A program made the translations under genes and the position numbers. From Clostridium sp. 'deep sea' (GTDB taxonomy: Bacteria; Bacillota; UBA994; PWPR01): a stretch of DNA of 64,000 bases. The DNA is taken from the NCBI RefSeq assembly GCF_014931565.1, contig NZ_CP063353.1:124001-188000 (forward strand). Reading direction: 5' to 3'. Shown piece by piece: positions 25,206 to 33,658 of this stretch (the first letter of the stretch is position 1; each line of letters begins with the position of its first letter). The notes beneath the pieces were generated by a model. The model was not told where the DNA came from, made no database searches, and saw only the letters and a list, made by a program, of their open reading frames with translations.

Positions 25206-25703
25206 ATAACTAAAAAGCCATTTTATATTGCCTTAGTTTTAACAATATTGTTTACTGTATTAATACTTTGCTATAGTAATACAGACTCTTATAAAGATGT
25301 TATGAAAGAGCAAGGCTATAGTGTAGTCCATAGAGTTAAAAAGGCCGAAACAAGTAATATTATTCGAGTCTATAAAACTAAAGAGGGCAGTATCGTGCAA
25401 ATAGTTCATAGCGAAGGTTACAAAAGCACAATAGAGCTTTTAGTAGCTATAAATAATAATTATGTAGAAAAGGTAAATATACTTAGCCAGCATGAAACCG
25501 AGGACTATGGTGGATATATTAAAGAACAATGGTTTTTAAATCGCTTATGTTTGCCTATTACTCCCAAGCTTAATCTAATAAAAATAAATAAAGTTAATGC
25601 TAACGATGTTGTTGCTGTTACAGGGGCAACAATATCTTCACAAGCTGTTGTTGATGGTGTCAATTTATGTATAGATAATTACGGAGGACTTAAAGATGAA
25701 TAA
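25206..25703 (+). CDS. Membrane-anchored FMN-binding domain protein (ATA start)
   Basis: 165 aa from ATA 25206: a TGA stop at 25200 precedes it and GGGGAGG ends 8 nt upstream. The sequence begins (M)TKKPFYIALVLTILFTVLILCYS, a lysine-led membrane helix. The extracellular part is an FMN-binding domain with the flavinylation motif TGATIS, where the second Thr would carry phosphoester-linked FMN, plus LLVAINNNYVEKVNILSQHETEDYGGYI. First gene after the Moco riboswitch; it overlaps the next gene by 8 bp. Confidence 0.78.
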   Translation: MTKKPFYIALVLTILFTVLILCYSNTDSYKDVMKEQGYSVVHRVKKAETSNIIRVYKTKEGSIVQIVHSEGYKSTIELLVAINNNYVEKVNILSQHETEDYGGYIKEQWFLNRLCLPITPKLNLIKINKVNANDVVAVTGATISSQAVVDGVNLCIDNYGGLKDE

Positions 25704-27240
25704 AAGAATAATTAAGAGTGTTTCTTTATTTTTAGCAATTATTTTAGTATTTTCTTTAGCAGCATGTTCTAATAAGCAGACAGATGTAGTATTTCAGTAT
25801 GATGGTAACCTAAAAATAGTTAATGGCGATACCAGTTTTGAGATTGCTTTTAATGATATATTTAAAATGAAGTCTGTAACAAAAACAGTTAAATCAGTAA
25901 GCTCTAGTGGTGAAGAATTAACAAGTGAAGTTAAAGGTGTTTTATTAAACACTTTATTAGCAACTAAAAACCTAAAACGAGAGGACTACCATTCTATTAG
26001 ATTTATAGCTGGTGATGGTTATCAAATAGATGTTCCTAAAGAAATAATTTCACAAAAAGAAATTATTTTAGGCTATGAATTTAATGGTGAGCCTCTTGAA
26101 GAAAAGAAACAACCACTAAGACCTGCTATAGATGATGTCCGTTCTATGTACTTTGTATCTAATTTAGTTGAAATTCAATTGAATACTGCACCCAATAATG
26201 GCGAAGTAGAGAAAGTTGATAAAGTCATTATTTTAGAGACAGAGGCTAAACATCTAGAACAACACGACTACACTTATTATGAGAGTACCGATAAAGCTAT
26301 AAAAGTAGCAGATTTGTTTACCAAGTATAATGTAAGTGCTGATTTAAGTGCTAAAATTATTGCTACCGAAAACTTTGTTAAAACAGAAAAAAACAATGTT
26401 TTAACTACTGGTTTCTTTAAAATTACGGGTGAAGCAAGGCCATTATTCCTTTCACCAGATTTGCCAAAAGGCATGCATGTTAAAAATATTGTTACAGTTA
26501 GTACTAATAATAAAGTATTTTTATCTGCTGAACAGGCTATTGCCACCTTACCAACACGAGACGTTAATGGCACTACCGGTGCTAAGCTTGAAGAGGTAAT
26601 GAAGTTAGTGAATTTAAACGAAGAGTTTTATGTGTTAACAGCAGATGATGGTTATGCAGTTGAGGTAACTAAAGAAAGCTTAGAGCATGGTATTTTATAT
26701 ATTAATGACAAGGGTCAATATAAAATAACATTTGATGAAACCATGCCAAAATCTACAACAGTTAAATATATTCACAGCTTTAGCAAAGGTGATGGTAAAA
26801 ACGCGATAGCTACTACCGCAAAAAGCGACTCAACACCTACTGGTTCAGATGCTGTTGCAGGTGAATGGTCTATTATGTTTGAGGGATTAAGTGATGGCTC
26901 TTTTGAGTTTACCAGTGATAGAGCTGAGCGCAAACTAGAGTTAGTAAATATCGATACAACTATTACTAAAAATGATAAAGAAGTTAAAGATAGTTATTCC
27001 GGTTATCGAGTGTTAGATATATTAAAGTTTTTAAAGGTTACAGACTTTAATAAATTGGTTTTAACAGCTAGTGATGGTTATGCATTAGAGTTTAGCAAAG
27101 AGGAAATAACTGAAAATACTATTTTTGCAGTAGCCAAAAATGATGAGGCTATGAAAGATGAAGATTTAGTGCGTTTGGTGCAAGATTCACAGTTTGCTAC
27201 AAAATGGATAAAAAGTGTAAATAAAGTTACTGTAAAGTAA
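25696..27240 (+). CDS. Lipoprotein with repeated SUOX-like (molybdopterin-oxidoreductase-fold) domains
   Basis: 514 aa. Lipobox LAAC with lipid Cys24. The body has about four repeats of a fold like the oxidoreductase molybdopterin-binding (SUOX) domain. The clearest is at about 35-165: KGVLLNTLLATKNL, IAGDGYQIDVPKE, ILGYEFNGEPL, MYFVSNLVEIQL. Further DGY-centred repeats lie at about 285-365 (ADDGYAVEV) and 395-514 (ASDGYALEF), with a weaker one at 170-275. The catalytic Cys that ligates molybdenum in sulfite oxidases is not seen, so binding or transfer rather than catalysis is suggested. Confidence 0.75.
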   Translation: MNKRIIKSVSLFLAIILVFSLAACSNKQTDVVFQYDGNLKIVNGDTSFEIAFNDIFKMKSVTKTVKSVSSSGEELTSEVKGVLLNTLLATKNLKREDYHSIRFIAGDGYQIDVPKEIISQKEIILGYEFNGEPLEEKKQPLRPAIDDVRSMYFVSNLVEIQLNTAPNNGEVEKVDKVIILETEAKHLEQHDYTYYESTDKAIKVADLFTKYNVSADLSAKIIATENFVKTEKNNVLTTGFFKITGEARPLFLSPDLPKGMHVKNIVTVSTNNKVFLSAEQAIATLPTRDVNGTTGAKLEEVMKLVNLNEEFYVLTADDGYAVEVTKESLEHGILYINDKGQYKITFDETMPKSTTVKYIHSFSKGDGKNAIATTAKSDSTPTGSDAVAGEWSIMFEGLSDGSFEFTSDRAERKLELVNIDTTITKNDKEVKDSYSGYRVLDILKFLKVTDFNKLVLTASDGYALEFSKEEITENTIFAVAKNDEAMKDEDLVRLVQDSQFATKWIKSVNKVTVK

Positions 27241-27251
27241 ACAAACATACA

Positions 27252-27293
27252 ATCAACAGATGTAATTGAAAAATTACGTCTGTTGATATTTTT
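27252..27293 (+). terminator. Internal terminator or attenuator in the Moco-linked operon
   Basis: 16-bp stem (27252-27267 with 27272-27287, one G-U pair) closed by a GAAA tetraloop, followed by a short T-run. It would lower transcription of the transporter genes relative to the first two genes, or protect their mRNA end. Confidence 0.8.
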
Positions 27294-27337
27294 AAAAGTT
27301 GTAAAAAAAATAGCTACACTAAATGGGTGAGTGAGTA

Positions 27338-27907
27338 ATGAAAAGCAAAGGTATAATTAGTAACTTTAGTATATTTGAGATTGTCATAATAGCCTTAATG
27401 GCGGCTTTAGGTTTAGCCTCAAAGCCAATAGTAGTACCCCTAGCGCATATGATTACAGCTCCACTTTTTATACCGGGTGGTGCAGTTGCAGGTGGCTTTT
27501 ATATGATGTGGATAGTGTTAGCAGCTGCCTTAGTTAATAAAAGAGGAGCAGCTACCTTAACTGCTTTTGCCCAGTCATTAATGATTATGATAATGGGGTC
27601 ATTTGGTAGCCATGGAGCGATAAGTGTATTAACCTATACATTGCCTGGTTTAATGGTTGACTTATGTTTTTTAGTATTTAGAAGACAAATAACTATACCT
27701 TTAGATTTTTTTGTAGCAGGTATAATTGCCAATTTAAGTGGCACATATTTATCTAACCTAGTCTTTTTCAGGTTGCCAGCGATTCCTTTAACATTGAGTT
27801 TAGCTAGTGGGGCTTTATCAGGAGGATTAGGCGGGATTATTGCTTATTATATCTCCAAGAAAATAGCAGACTTAGGATTTGATCGATACGAAGGTGTAAA
27901 TAAATGA
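27338..27907 (+). CDS. ECF transporter substrate-binding (S) component
   Basis: 189 aa, with about six hydrophobic segments. IVIIALMAALGLASKPIVVPLAHM near the N-terminus resembles the conserved helix 1 of ECF S components, where small residues contact EcfT; PGGAVAGGFYMMWIVLAAALV follows. I cannot assign it to a vitamin-specific family, though it broadly recalls YkoE-like proteins. The same operon carries EcfA, EcfA' and EcfT, so this is a dedicated (group I) transporter. Moco riboswitch control and a MobB-like neighbour suggest a pterin/molybdopterin substrate. Its TGA overlaps the next ATG. Confidence 0.8.
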   Translation: MKSKGIISNFSIFEIVIIALMAALGLASKPIVVPLAHMITAPLFIPGGAVAGGFYMMWIVLAAALVNKRGAATLTAFAQSLMIMIMGSFGSHGAISVLTYTLPGLMVDLCFLVFRRQITIPLDFFVAGIIANLSGTYLSNLVFFRLPAIPLTLSLASGALSGGLGGIIAYYISKKIADLGFDRYEGVNK

Positions 27908-29358
27908 AAAAAACTTTAATAATAGTAATTACCATATTCTTGTTGTTTACAGGTTGTAAATCAAGTAATGATGTTTTACCAGACTTAACAATTAGGGGAG
28001 ATATTAGCCAAGTTATAAAGTTAAATGACATTTGGGAAGAGCTTAAAACAGAAAAAATTGAATACAATAGCGAAAAAATAATGGCAATTAAAGTACAGGA
28101 TTTACTCAATAAAATAGAGTTGCTTAGCTCAGAGAGCGAGATATATTTTAAGGCAGTTGATAGATTTACCATAAAGTTAACTGCAAAAACCATGAGTAAT
28201 ACGTATATAGGCTACTCACCTACCAAAAAATGGGTATATATATCTAAAAAACACCCTGTAAATAGTGGCATAAAAAATATCAGTGAAATGATTATTGTTA
28301 ATAGCTCACAAGAAAAAAACTATGAAAAGGGTCTTAATATAATTGTAGCAAATAAAACCATACATTACTCTACTGGTCAATTACTAACAATGCCCTATAC
28401 TGTTCAAAATTTTTCGGATGGTATCTCACGTAAAGAGGCTGATGGAGCCGTATATACAGTAGATGTAATGCAGCAACGTAAAGTTTTAGAGCTAACTAAT
28501 TTTGTTAAAGAGCCTATTAAAAGCACGTTAGTTATGGATAGTCAAGGTGAGTATGAGTATATTACTTGTAATGGTTTAGTTGAAGTAAGTGATAAAGGTA
28601 TTAACTACATTACGCAAGATAAAACATATCGAGATATAGTGGGTATAATGGTTAACCCTCCTCAAACCACTGTAATGGATTGCTTTAATGATAGTCTACA
28701 TTATTTAAAACAAAATACCGATGTAATGGTACTATTTATTGATGGATTTTCTTATAATCAGTATTTAACAATTAAGGATAATAAAGATTTGTTTATTGCC
28801 AATTTGCAAAATGTAAAAAAAGCAAATACTGTATTTAAACCTGTTACCAATGCTGGTTTTGCTGCAATGATTACTGGTGAACCACCCAAAGTAAATGGTG
28901 TGTTAAATAGAGACTATCGGGAGTTAAAGGTAGCTACCATATTTGACAAAGCTAGTGAGTTAAATAAAAAAGCCATATTAATAGAGGGCAATATAAATAT
29001 TTTAAAGACTAATTTAATGCCTACCTTAAATATTGACCTTAACAATAGTGGCTCAAATGATGATGAAATTTATAATACTGCTTTAGCAGAAATTGATCAA
29101 GGATATAATTTATTTTTTGTACATTTTCATAGTGTTGATGACTATGGTCATAACTATGGTGATATGAACGCTAAAACACTAGCCAATATTAAATTAATTG
29201 ATTCTTATGTTAAAACATTGGTTGAAAAATGGAGTGGTAAAGTAATTTTAGTTGCTGATCATGGTATGCATACTACAGCAGATGGTGGTAGCCATGGAGA
29301 GTTTAGAGCAGAGGATTTATTTATTCCTTATGCAGTATTTGAGGGAGGAAAAAACTAG
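27904..29358 (+). CDS. Lipoprotein: SUOX-like domain fused to a nucleotide-pyrophosphatase-type phosphodiesterase
   Basis: 484 aa. Lipobox LFTGC (Cys18). Residues about 20-140 form a degenerate SUOX-like domain (MAIKVQDLLNKIELL, VDRFTIKLTAK). From about 265 there is an alkaline-phosphatase-superfamily domain: metal Asp in VLFIDGFSYNQY, nucleophile region PVTNAGFAAMITGEPP, HFHSVDDYGHNYGD, and VADHGMHTTADGGSHGE. NPP-type enzymes hydrolyse dinucleotide-type pyrophosphates. On the cell surface it could split a dinucleotide cofactor such as MGD into nucleotide and molybdopterin before uptake; that is inference. Confidence 0.78.
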   Translation: MKKTLIIVITIFLLFTGCKSSNDVLPDLTIRGDISQVIKLNDIWEELKTEKIEYNSEKIMAIKVQDLLNKIELLSSESEIYFKAVDRFTIKLTAKTMSNTYIGYSPTKKWVYISKKHPVNSGIKNISEMIIVNSSQEKNYEKGLNIIVANKTIHYSTGQLLTMPYTVQNFSDGISRKEADGAVYTVDVMQQRKVLELTNFVKEPIKSTLVMDSQGEYEYITCNGLVEVSDKGINYITQDKTYRDIVGIMVNPPQTTVMDCFNDSLHYLKQNTDVMVLFIDGFSYNQYLTIKDNKDLFIANLQNVKKANTVFKPVTNAGFAAMITGEPPKVNGVLNRDYRELKVATIFDKASELNKKAILIEGNINILKTNLMPTLNIDLNNSGSNDDEIYNTALAEIDQGYNLFFVHFHSVDDYGHNYGDMNAKTLANIKLIDSYVKTLVEKWSGKVILVADHGMHTTADGGSHGEFRAEDLFIPYAVFEGGKN

Positions 29359-29879
29359 TGAAAAAAAGCAACAAGTTAGTTATATTTGCTATTGTTTTAT
29401 TGGTAGGTGTTGTTGCTATAATGGCATTTTTAAACCGTGATAATGCAGCAAAAAAACAAACCCTTATAGATAATGCCGAGTTTATTGTTATGGAAAATGG
29501 TCAAGAGGTTGCTAAATTTACCATGCCCCAAATTAGTGAAATGGGAGAGACAACTTTTAAAGCAAATTACAAAACCAATGGTAAACCTCCTATAGAATAT
29601 GAATATACAGGGGTATTGTTAAAAACTATTGTTGAAAAAGCGGGAGTTTCTTTAGAAGGAAAAACTATGGCAACTGTAATGGCTGTAGATGGTTATGCCT
29701 CTGTTGTAGAGATGAAAAAACTTAATCAAGAAGGCAATGTCTACTTAGCCTATAAACGTGAAGGTAAGTTAATAGGGACTAAACAATCTGGTGGCAAAGG
29801 TCCGTATCAAATGATAATTAGTAAGGATCAGTTTAGTCAACATTGGTGTAAGTATGCTGTTTCTGTTGATATTAAATAA
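29358..29879 (+). CDS. Membrane-anchored SUOX-like domain protein
   Basis: 173 aa, GTG start sharing one base with the previous stop. N-terminal anchor NKLVIFAIVLLVGVVAIMAFL. The single extracellular domain follows the same SUOX-like pattern as the operon's larger lipoproteins: YTGVLLKTIVEKAGV, AVDGYASVVEMKK, VYLAYKREGKLIG and GPYQMIISKDQF ending in VSVDIK. A lone Cys near the C-terminus (HWCKY) is not at the Mo-ligand position of sulfite oxidases. Probably a binding or relay protein. Confidence 0.75.
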   Translation: MKKSNKLVIFAIVLLVGVVAIMAFLNRDNAAKKQTLIDNAEFIVMENGQEVAKFTMPQISEMGETTFKANYKTNGKPPIEYEYTGVLLKTIVEKAGVSLEGKTMATVMAVDGYASVVEMKKLNQEGNVYLAYKREGKLIGTKQSGGKGPYQMIISKDQFSQHWCKYAVSVDIK

Positions 29880-29890
29880 GGAAAAATATT

Positions 29891-30574
29891 ATGCTTGATG
29901 TGAATAATGTTAGCTTTAATTATAAAAACAGTAACATACCTATTTTAAACAACCTAAATCTTCAAGTAAAACAAGGTGAAGTAATTGGAGTAGTTGGTTT
30001 AAGTGGTTGTGGTAAAACTACTCTTATGCATGTTTTAAACGGCTTAATTCCCCAAAGAATTAACGGAGAGTTTACGGGTATTGTTAAAATTAATAATATT
30101 AATATAGCTAGCAAAGATTTATCTGAGCTAGCTACTATTGTAGGCACAGTATTTCAAGACCCAGATAACCAGTTGTTTTTTTCACGAGTTGAAGATGAAA
30201 TAGCCTTTGGCCCAGAAAACCTTTGTGTAGAACCAGCAGAAATAAAACAACGAATAAAATCTGTAACACAGCTTTTAAATATTGAACATTTATTACCTCG
30301 TAACCCTAACACTTTATCCGGTGGAGAAAAACAACTGGTAGTAATTGCAGCTATTTTAAGTCTAAATGTAAAGCTCTTAATCCTCGATGAGTGTATGACT
30401 CAGGTAGATACTCAAGGTAAAGAGTTAATCATGAATGCTATTAAAAAACTAAAACAAAATAAAACTACCATAATAATGGTGGAGCATGATTATAATAACT
30501 TGAGTTTAGCAGATAAAGTGTATCATCTAAAAGATGGACAACTCACACTCTTTAATGGGGACATGAAAAAATGA
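29891..30574 (+). CDS. ECF transporter ATPase 1
   Basis: 227 aa. Walker A GLSGCGKTT, Q-loop in VFQDPDNQLFF (the ECF ATPase pattern), signature LSGGEKQL, and Walker B LLILDECMTQVD. Energises uptake together with the second ATPase, with which it overlaps by 4 bp (ATGA). Confidence 0.9.
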   Translation: MLDVNNVSFNYKNSNIPILNNLNLQVKQGEVIGVVGLSGCGKTTLMHVLNGLIPQRINGEFTGIVKINNINIASKDLSELATIVGTVFQDPDNQLFFSRVEDEIAFGPENLCVEPAEIKQRIKSVTQLLNIEHLLPRNPNTLSGGEKQLVVIAAILSLNVKLLILDECMTQVDTQGKELIMNAIKKLKQNKTTIIMVEHDYNNLSLADKVYHLKDGQLTLFNGDMKK

Positions 30575-31221
30575 GTTTTATAACCTTGCAAAATGTTAAC
30601 TATAACATAAAAAATAATCAAATTCTCAAAAATATTAACCTGCAACTATTTCAGGATCAGTTTACAGCATTAATTGGTCATAACGGTAGTGGCAAAACTA
30701 CCTTAGGTAAAGTAATTGTAGCTATTATTAAAGCAGAAGGCACAGTGGTTATTGATTCGCAGAATATTAGCTCATTAACATTACCCGACATTGGCAGAAA
30801 AATAGGTTATTTATTTCAAAACCCTAATCGCCAAATATTTGCCCCTACCGTAATAGAGGAACTAACCTTTGTTAATAGGTTTTGTTCTGCGCCTATTAGT
30901 AAAGAGCAGGTAGATGATATGCTAAATATATTTGATTTAAACCACCTTACAGAAGCTAAGACCTATTTTTTGAGTCAGGGTGAAAAACAGCGGCTGGCAT
31001 TAGCTACTATTATGCTGAATAAGCCCAAATATCTTATTTTAGATGAGCCTACAACTGGTCTTGACTCGCTTCGCAAACAACAGCTTAGTATACTTTTAGG
31101 AAAAATGACTAGTTTAGGGATAGGTACACTTATGATTAGCCACGATTCTGAGTTTATTAATAAACATGCAACAAGAACAATTGAGTTAAGTAAAGGGGAG
31201 ATTATTAATGACACAAATTGA
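30571..31221 (+). CDS. ECF transporter ATPase 2
   Basis: 216 aa. Walker A GHNGSGKTT, LFQNPNRQIF Q-loop, signature LSQGEKQRL, and Walker B LILDEPTTGLD. Forms the ATPase heterodimer with the preceding product. Overlaps the EcfT gene by 14 bp. Confidence 0.9.
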   Translation: MSFITLQNVNYNIKNNQILKNINLQLFQDQFTALIGHNGSGKTTLGKVIVAIIKAEGTVVIDSQNISSLTLPDIGRKIGYLFQNPNRQIFAPTVIEELTFVNRFCSAPISKEQVDDMLNIFDLNHLTEAKTYFLSQGEKQRLALATIMLNKPKYLILDEPTTGLDSLRKQQLSILLGKMTSLGIGTLMISHDSEFINKHATRTIELSKGEIINDTN

Positions 31222-31942
31222 TCCCCGTACTAAACTTTTTGTTATTGTATGTTTATCTACTTTAGCCATAACATTTGAAAACCTAGCAGTTTTAGTAACT
31301 ATTTTATGTTTAGAAATATTATTTGCCTTAATGCTTAAAGCTCAGGTATTGCCTATATTTAAAAAATTGCGTAAAATACTCTTTTTAATAATAGGTATTA
31401 TTCTTTTGCAAAGTATATTTATAACTAATGGTAATGTTATTTTTGCTTTAGGCAAGTTTAAGCTGCTTACAGATATAGGTTTGATAAAAGGTTTAGGTTA
31501 CTTATTGAGAGTTTTAATTATTTTTTTATCGGGTATTATTATATCTACCTCTAGTATGCGAGATTTAATTCAAGGTTTAATTCAAATAAAGTTGCCTTAT
31601 GACATTGCTTTTATGGTTTCAATAGGCATTAAGTTTGTGCCTTTATTAATGGAACAGTTTCAAGATACTTTAAGGGCAATAGAATTGCGGGGTATAGATA
31701 TTAAAAGACTTAAGCTTAAACAAAAAATAGAGGTATATAGTTATATTTTTACACCTGTAATAGTTAGCACCTTAAACAAAGCTAGGTATTTAGCTATTTC
31801 TATAGAAACAAGGGGTTTTAGGGCTTACCCCCGTAGAACAAGCCTTTATTCATTAAAGTTAAAATCATTAGATTATTTTGTAATGTTTATTAGTGTAATT
31901 ATTACCATATCTATAATTTATATAAACTTAAAAGTTATTTAA
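31208..31942 (+). CDS. ecfT: ECF transporter transmembrane component EcfT
   Basis: 244 aa. DPRTKLFVIVCLSTLAI at the N-terminus is typical of EcfT, followed by membrane helices and the two coupling motifs containing ARG-like triplets: ELRGIDI and ETRGFRAYPRR. One hydrophobic helix closes the protein. It joins the S component to the two ATPases. Confidence 0.88.
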   Translation: MTQIDPRTKLFVIVCLSTLAITFENLAVLVTILCLEILFALMLKAQVLPIFKKLRKILFLIIGIILLQSIFITNGNVIFALGKFKLLTDIGLIKGLGYLLRVLIIFLSGIIISTSSMRDLIQGLIQIKLPYDIAFMVSIGIKFVPLLMEQFQDTLRAIELRGIDIKRLKLKQKIEVYSYIFTPVIVSTLNKARYLAISIETRGFRAYPRRTSLYSLKLKSLDYFVMFISVIITISIIYINLKVI

Positions 31943-31953
31943 TGGAGGCCATT

Positions 31954-32724
31954 ATGAAAGTATTTGCAGTTACAGGCTTTACAAAGTCTGGTAAAACAAC
32001 CACTATAGAAGAAATAATTAAAGAGTTAAGGCGCAGAAATTATACAGTTGGTAGTGTAAAAGATATTCATTTTGAGCAATTTAAAATAGATAAAGATGGC
32101 ACCAATACTCATAGGCATAAACTAGCAGGTTCACAATTAGTTACTGCCCGTGGTTTACATGAAACCGATATTTTATATCAAGATCAATTAGATATTTATA
32201 AAATTGCAAGTTTTTACGACCATGATTATTTAGTAGTAGAGGGTTATGATGAAGCAAATATTCCTAAAATTGTTACAGGCAAAAACACCTTGGACCTTGA
32301 TGGAAAAATAGATAATAGAGCATTCGCAATTTCTGGCAGGATATCTGCTGAGTTAAAGCAATATCAAGGTTTAAAAGCAATAAATGCTTTAACAAATGTC
32401 ACAGAATTGGTAGACTTAATTGAAAAAACAGCCTTTGAAATACTACCAGATTTTGATGAAAAATGCTGTGGAGCCTGTGGTTTTAACTGTCGTAAAATGT
32501 GTGAACTAATAATAAAGGGTGAAAAAAAGCGAAGTGATTGTATTATAAGCGATAATAATATATCCTTAAAAATAAACGATAATAACATAAAAATGGTTCC
32601 TTTTGTGGCTAAATTAGTAAAAAAAACCGTATTAGCAGTAGTTGGTGAACTTGATGGCTACCAAAATAACGCTAATATAAAAATAGAAATTGGTTACGAT
32701 AAATCAAATTATAAACAGAGCTAA
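31954..32724 (+). CDS. mobB: MobB-like GTPase with C-terminal Fe-S-type cysteine motif
   Basis: 256 aa, ATG 31954, 6 nt after GGAGG. Residues 1-160 resemble MobB, the nucleotide-binding partner of MobA in molybdopterin dinucleotide formation: P-loop GFTKSGKTTT, VGSVKDIHFEQFKIDKDGTNTHRHKLAGS and LVVEGYDE. The C-terminal part has cysteines at 171, 172, 175, 179, 183 and 196 in the spacing CGACGFNCRKMC...KKRSDC, like the 4Fe-4S domain of acetyl-CoA synthase gamma-subunit-type proteins (PF04060). The fusion suggests redox- or cluster-dependent control. Confidence 0.8.
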   Translation: MKVFAVTGFTKSGKTTTIEEIIKELRRRNYTVGSVKDIHFEQFKIDKDGTNTHRHKLAGSQLVTARGLHETDILYQDQLDIYKIASFYDHDYLVVEGYDEANIPKIVTGKNTLDLDGKIDNRAFAISGRISAELKQYQGLKAINALTNVTELVDLIEKTAFEILPDFDEKCCGACGFNCRKMCELIIKGEKKRSDCIISDNNISLKINDNNIKMVPFVAKLVKKTVLAVVGELDGYQNNANIKIEIGYDKSNYKQS

Positions 32725-32727
32725 ACT

Positions 32728-33354
32728 ATGAAAGAATTAAAAAGATTTAAGTCTAAAAAAAATAGGGTGTATTTGGTAGAATATCATGGAAAAGAACTAG
32801 TAAAAAAACAGTTTAATAATAATATCAAATACAGTATAGAGAAAAAATTTTATATTAACAGTTGTTTTGAAGCTATATCAAAACCTCAGCTACTAAAATA
32901 CGATGATGAAAATACAACACTTTATCTTGAGTATATAAATGCCCAGACCTTATTAACTAAACTCGAGATATGTGAAGCTAATAATAAGATAGAACAAGCA
33001 AAAGAGTTGTTACTAAAACTATGTGATTATATTATTCAGTTTAGCAATTTAAACTATATAAAAAAAAATTATTTATGTTTTAATGACATGAACTTTAGAA
33101 ACTTTTTAGTCTTAAATAATGAGTTAGTTGCCATTGACTTTGAGGATATTTGCCAAGGCTTAATAGTTAATGATTTAATAAAAATTGTGGCAATGTACTT
33201 AATGTACACACCTCAATTAACCCACTTTAAAACTAAGGTAGCTGATTTTATTAAACAACATATTAAGCAAATATTGAGTTTATCACAGGTAGAAGTTGAT
33301 ATGTTAGTTAAACAAGAGTTAGAGCTTATTAAAGTTCGTAGAGATGGAGCCTAA
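32728..33354 (+). CDS. Small kinase-fold protein in the Moco-linked operon
   Basis: 208 aa. It follows the minimal protein-kinase/aminoglycoside-kinase layout: an N-terminal lobe with VYLVEYHGKELVKKQF (possible ATP-lysine), then CFNDMNFRNFLVLNNELVAIDFED. The catalytic loop reads NDMNFRN in place of HxDxxxxN and IDFED in place of DFG. Asp and Asn are conserved, so catalysis is possible. It starts 3 bp after the MobB-like gene and could phosphorylate a small molecule taken up by the system; this is inference. Confidence 0.6.
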   Translation: MKELKRFKSKKNRVYLVEYHGKELVKKQFNNNIKYSIEKKFYINSCFEAISKPQLLKYDDENTTLYLEYINAQTLLTKLEICEANNKIEQAKELLLKLCDYIIQFSNLNYIKKNYLCFNDMNFRNFLVLNNELVAIDFEDICQGLIVNDLIKIVAMYLMYTPQLTHFKTKVADFIKQHIKQILSLSQVEVDMLVKQELELIKVRRDGA

Positions 33355-33355
33355 C

Positions 33356-33658
33356 ATGAAATCACTAACAGAGAAACAGCTAGTTAGTAAAATGATACAG
33401 ATATATTGTGCCAAACACCATCACCCACCAAATGATATTTGTAGTGAGTGTTTACAACTCTTAGAGTATTGTCATTTAAAATTAGATAGCTGCCCCTTAA
33501 AACAAGCTAAACCCTCTTGTGGTCGCTGTACTATAAAGTGTTACGCTAAAGATATGCAAGAAAAAATAAAGGCTGTAATGAGATTTTCGGGACCTAGAAT
33601 CTTGTTTTATGAACCAATTGCTACTATACATTACTTTATTAAAAAGTTTTATAAATAA
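33356..33658 (+). CDS. Small Cys-rich protein of the nitrous-oxide-stimulated-promoter family
   Basis: 100 aa, ATG 33356, 6 nt after GGAG. IYCAKHHHPPNDICSECLQLLEYCHLKLDSCPLKQAKPSCGRCTIKCYAKDMQEKIKAVMRFSGPRILFYEP closely follows the PF11756 family pattern (IYCxxHH, CxxC, CPL, KPxCxxCxxHCY, VMRxSGPRM). At least nine cysteines suggest a metal or Fe-S site. The function is unknown. Last gene of the operon. Confidence 0.82.
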   Translation: MKSLTEKQLVSKMIQIYCAKHHHPPNDICSECLQLLEYCHLKLDSCPLKQAKPSCGRCTIKCYAKDMQEKIKAVMRFSGPRILFYEPIATIHYFIKKFYK

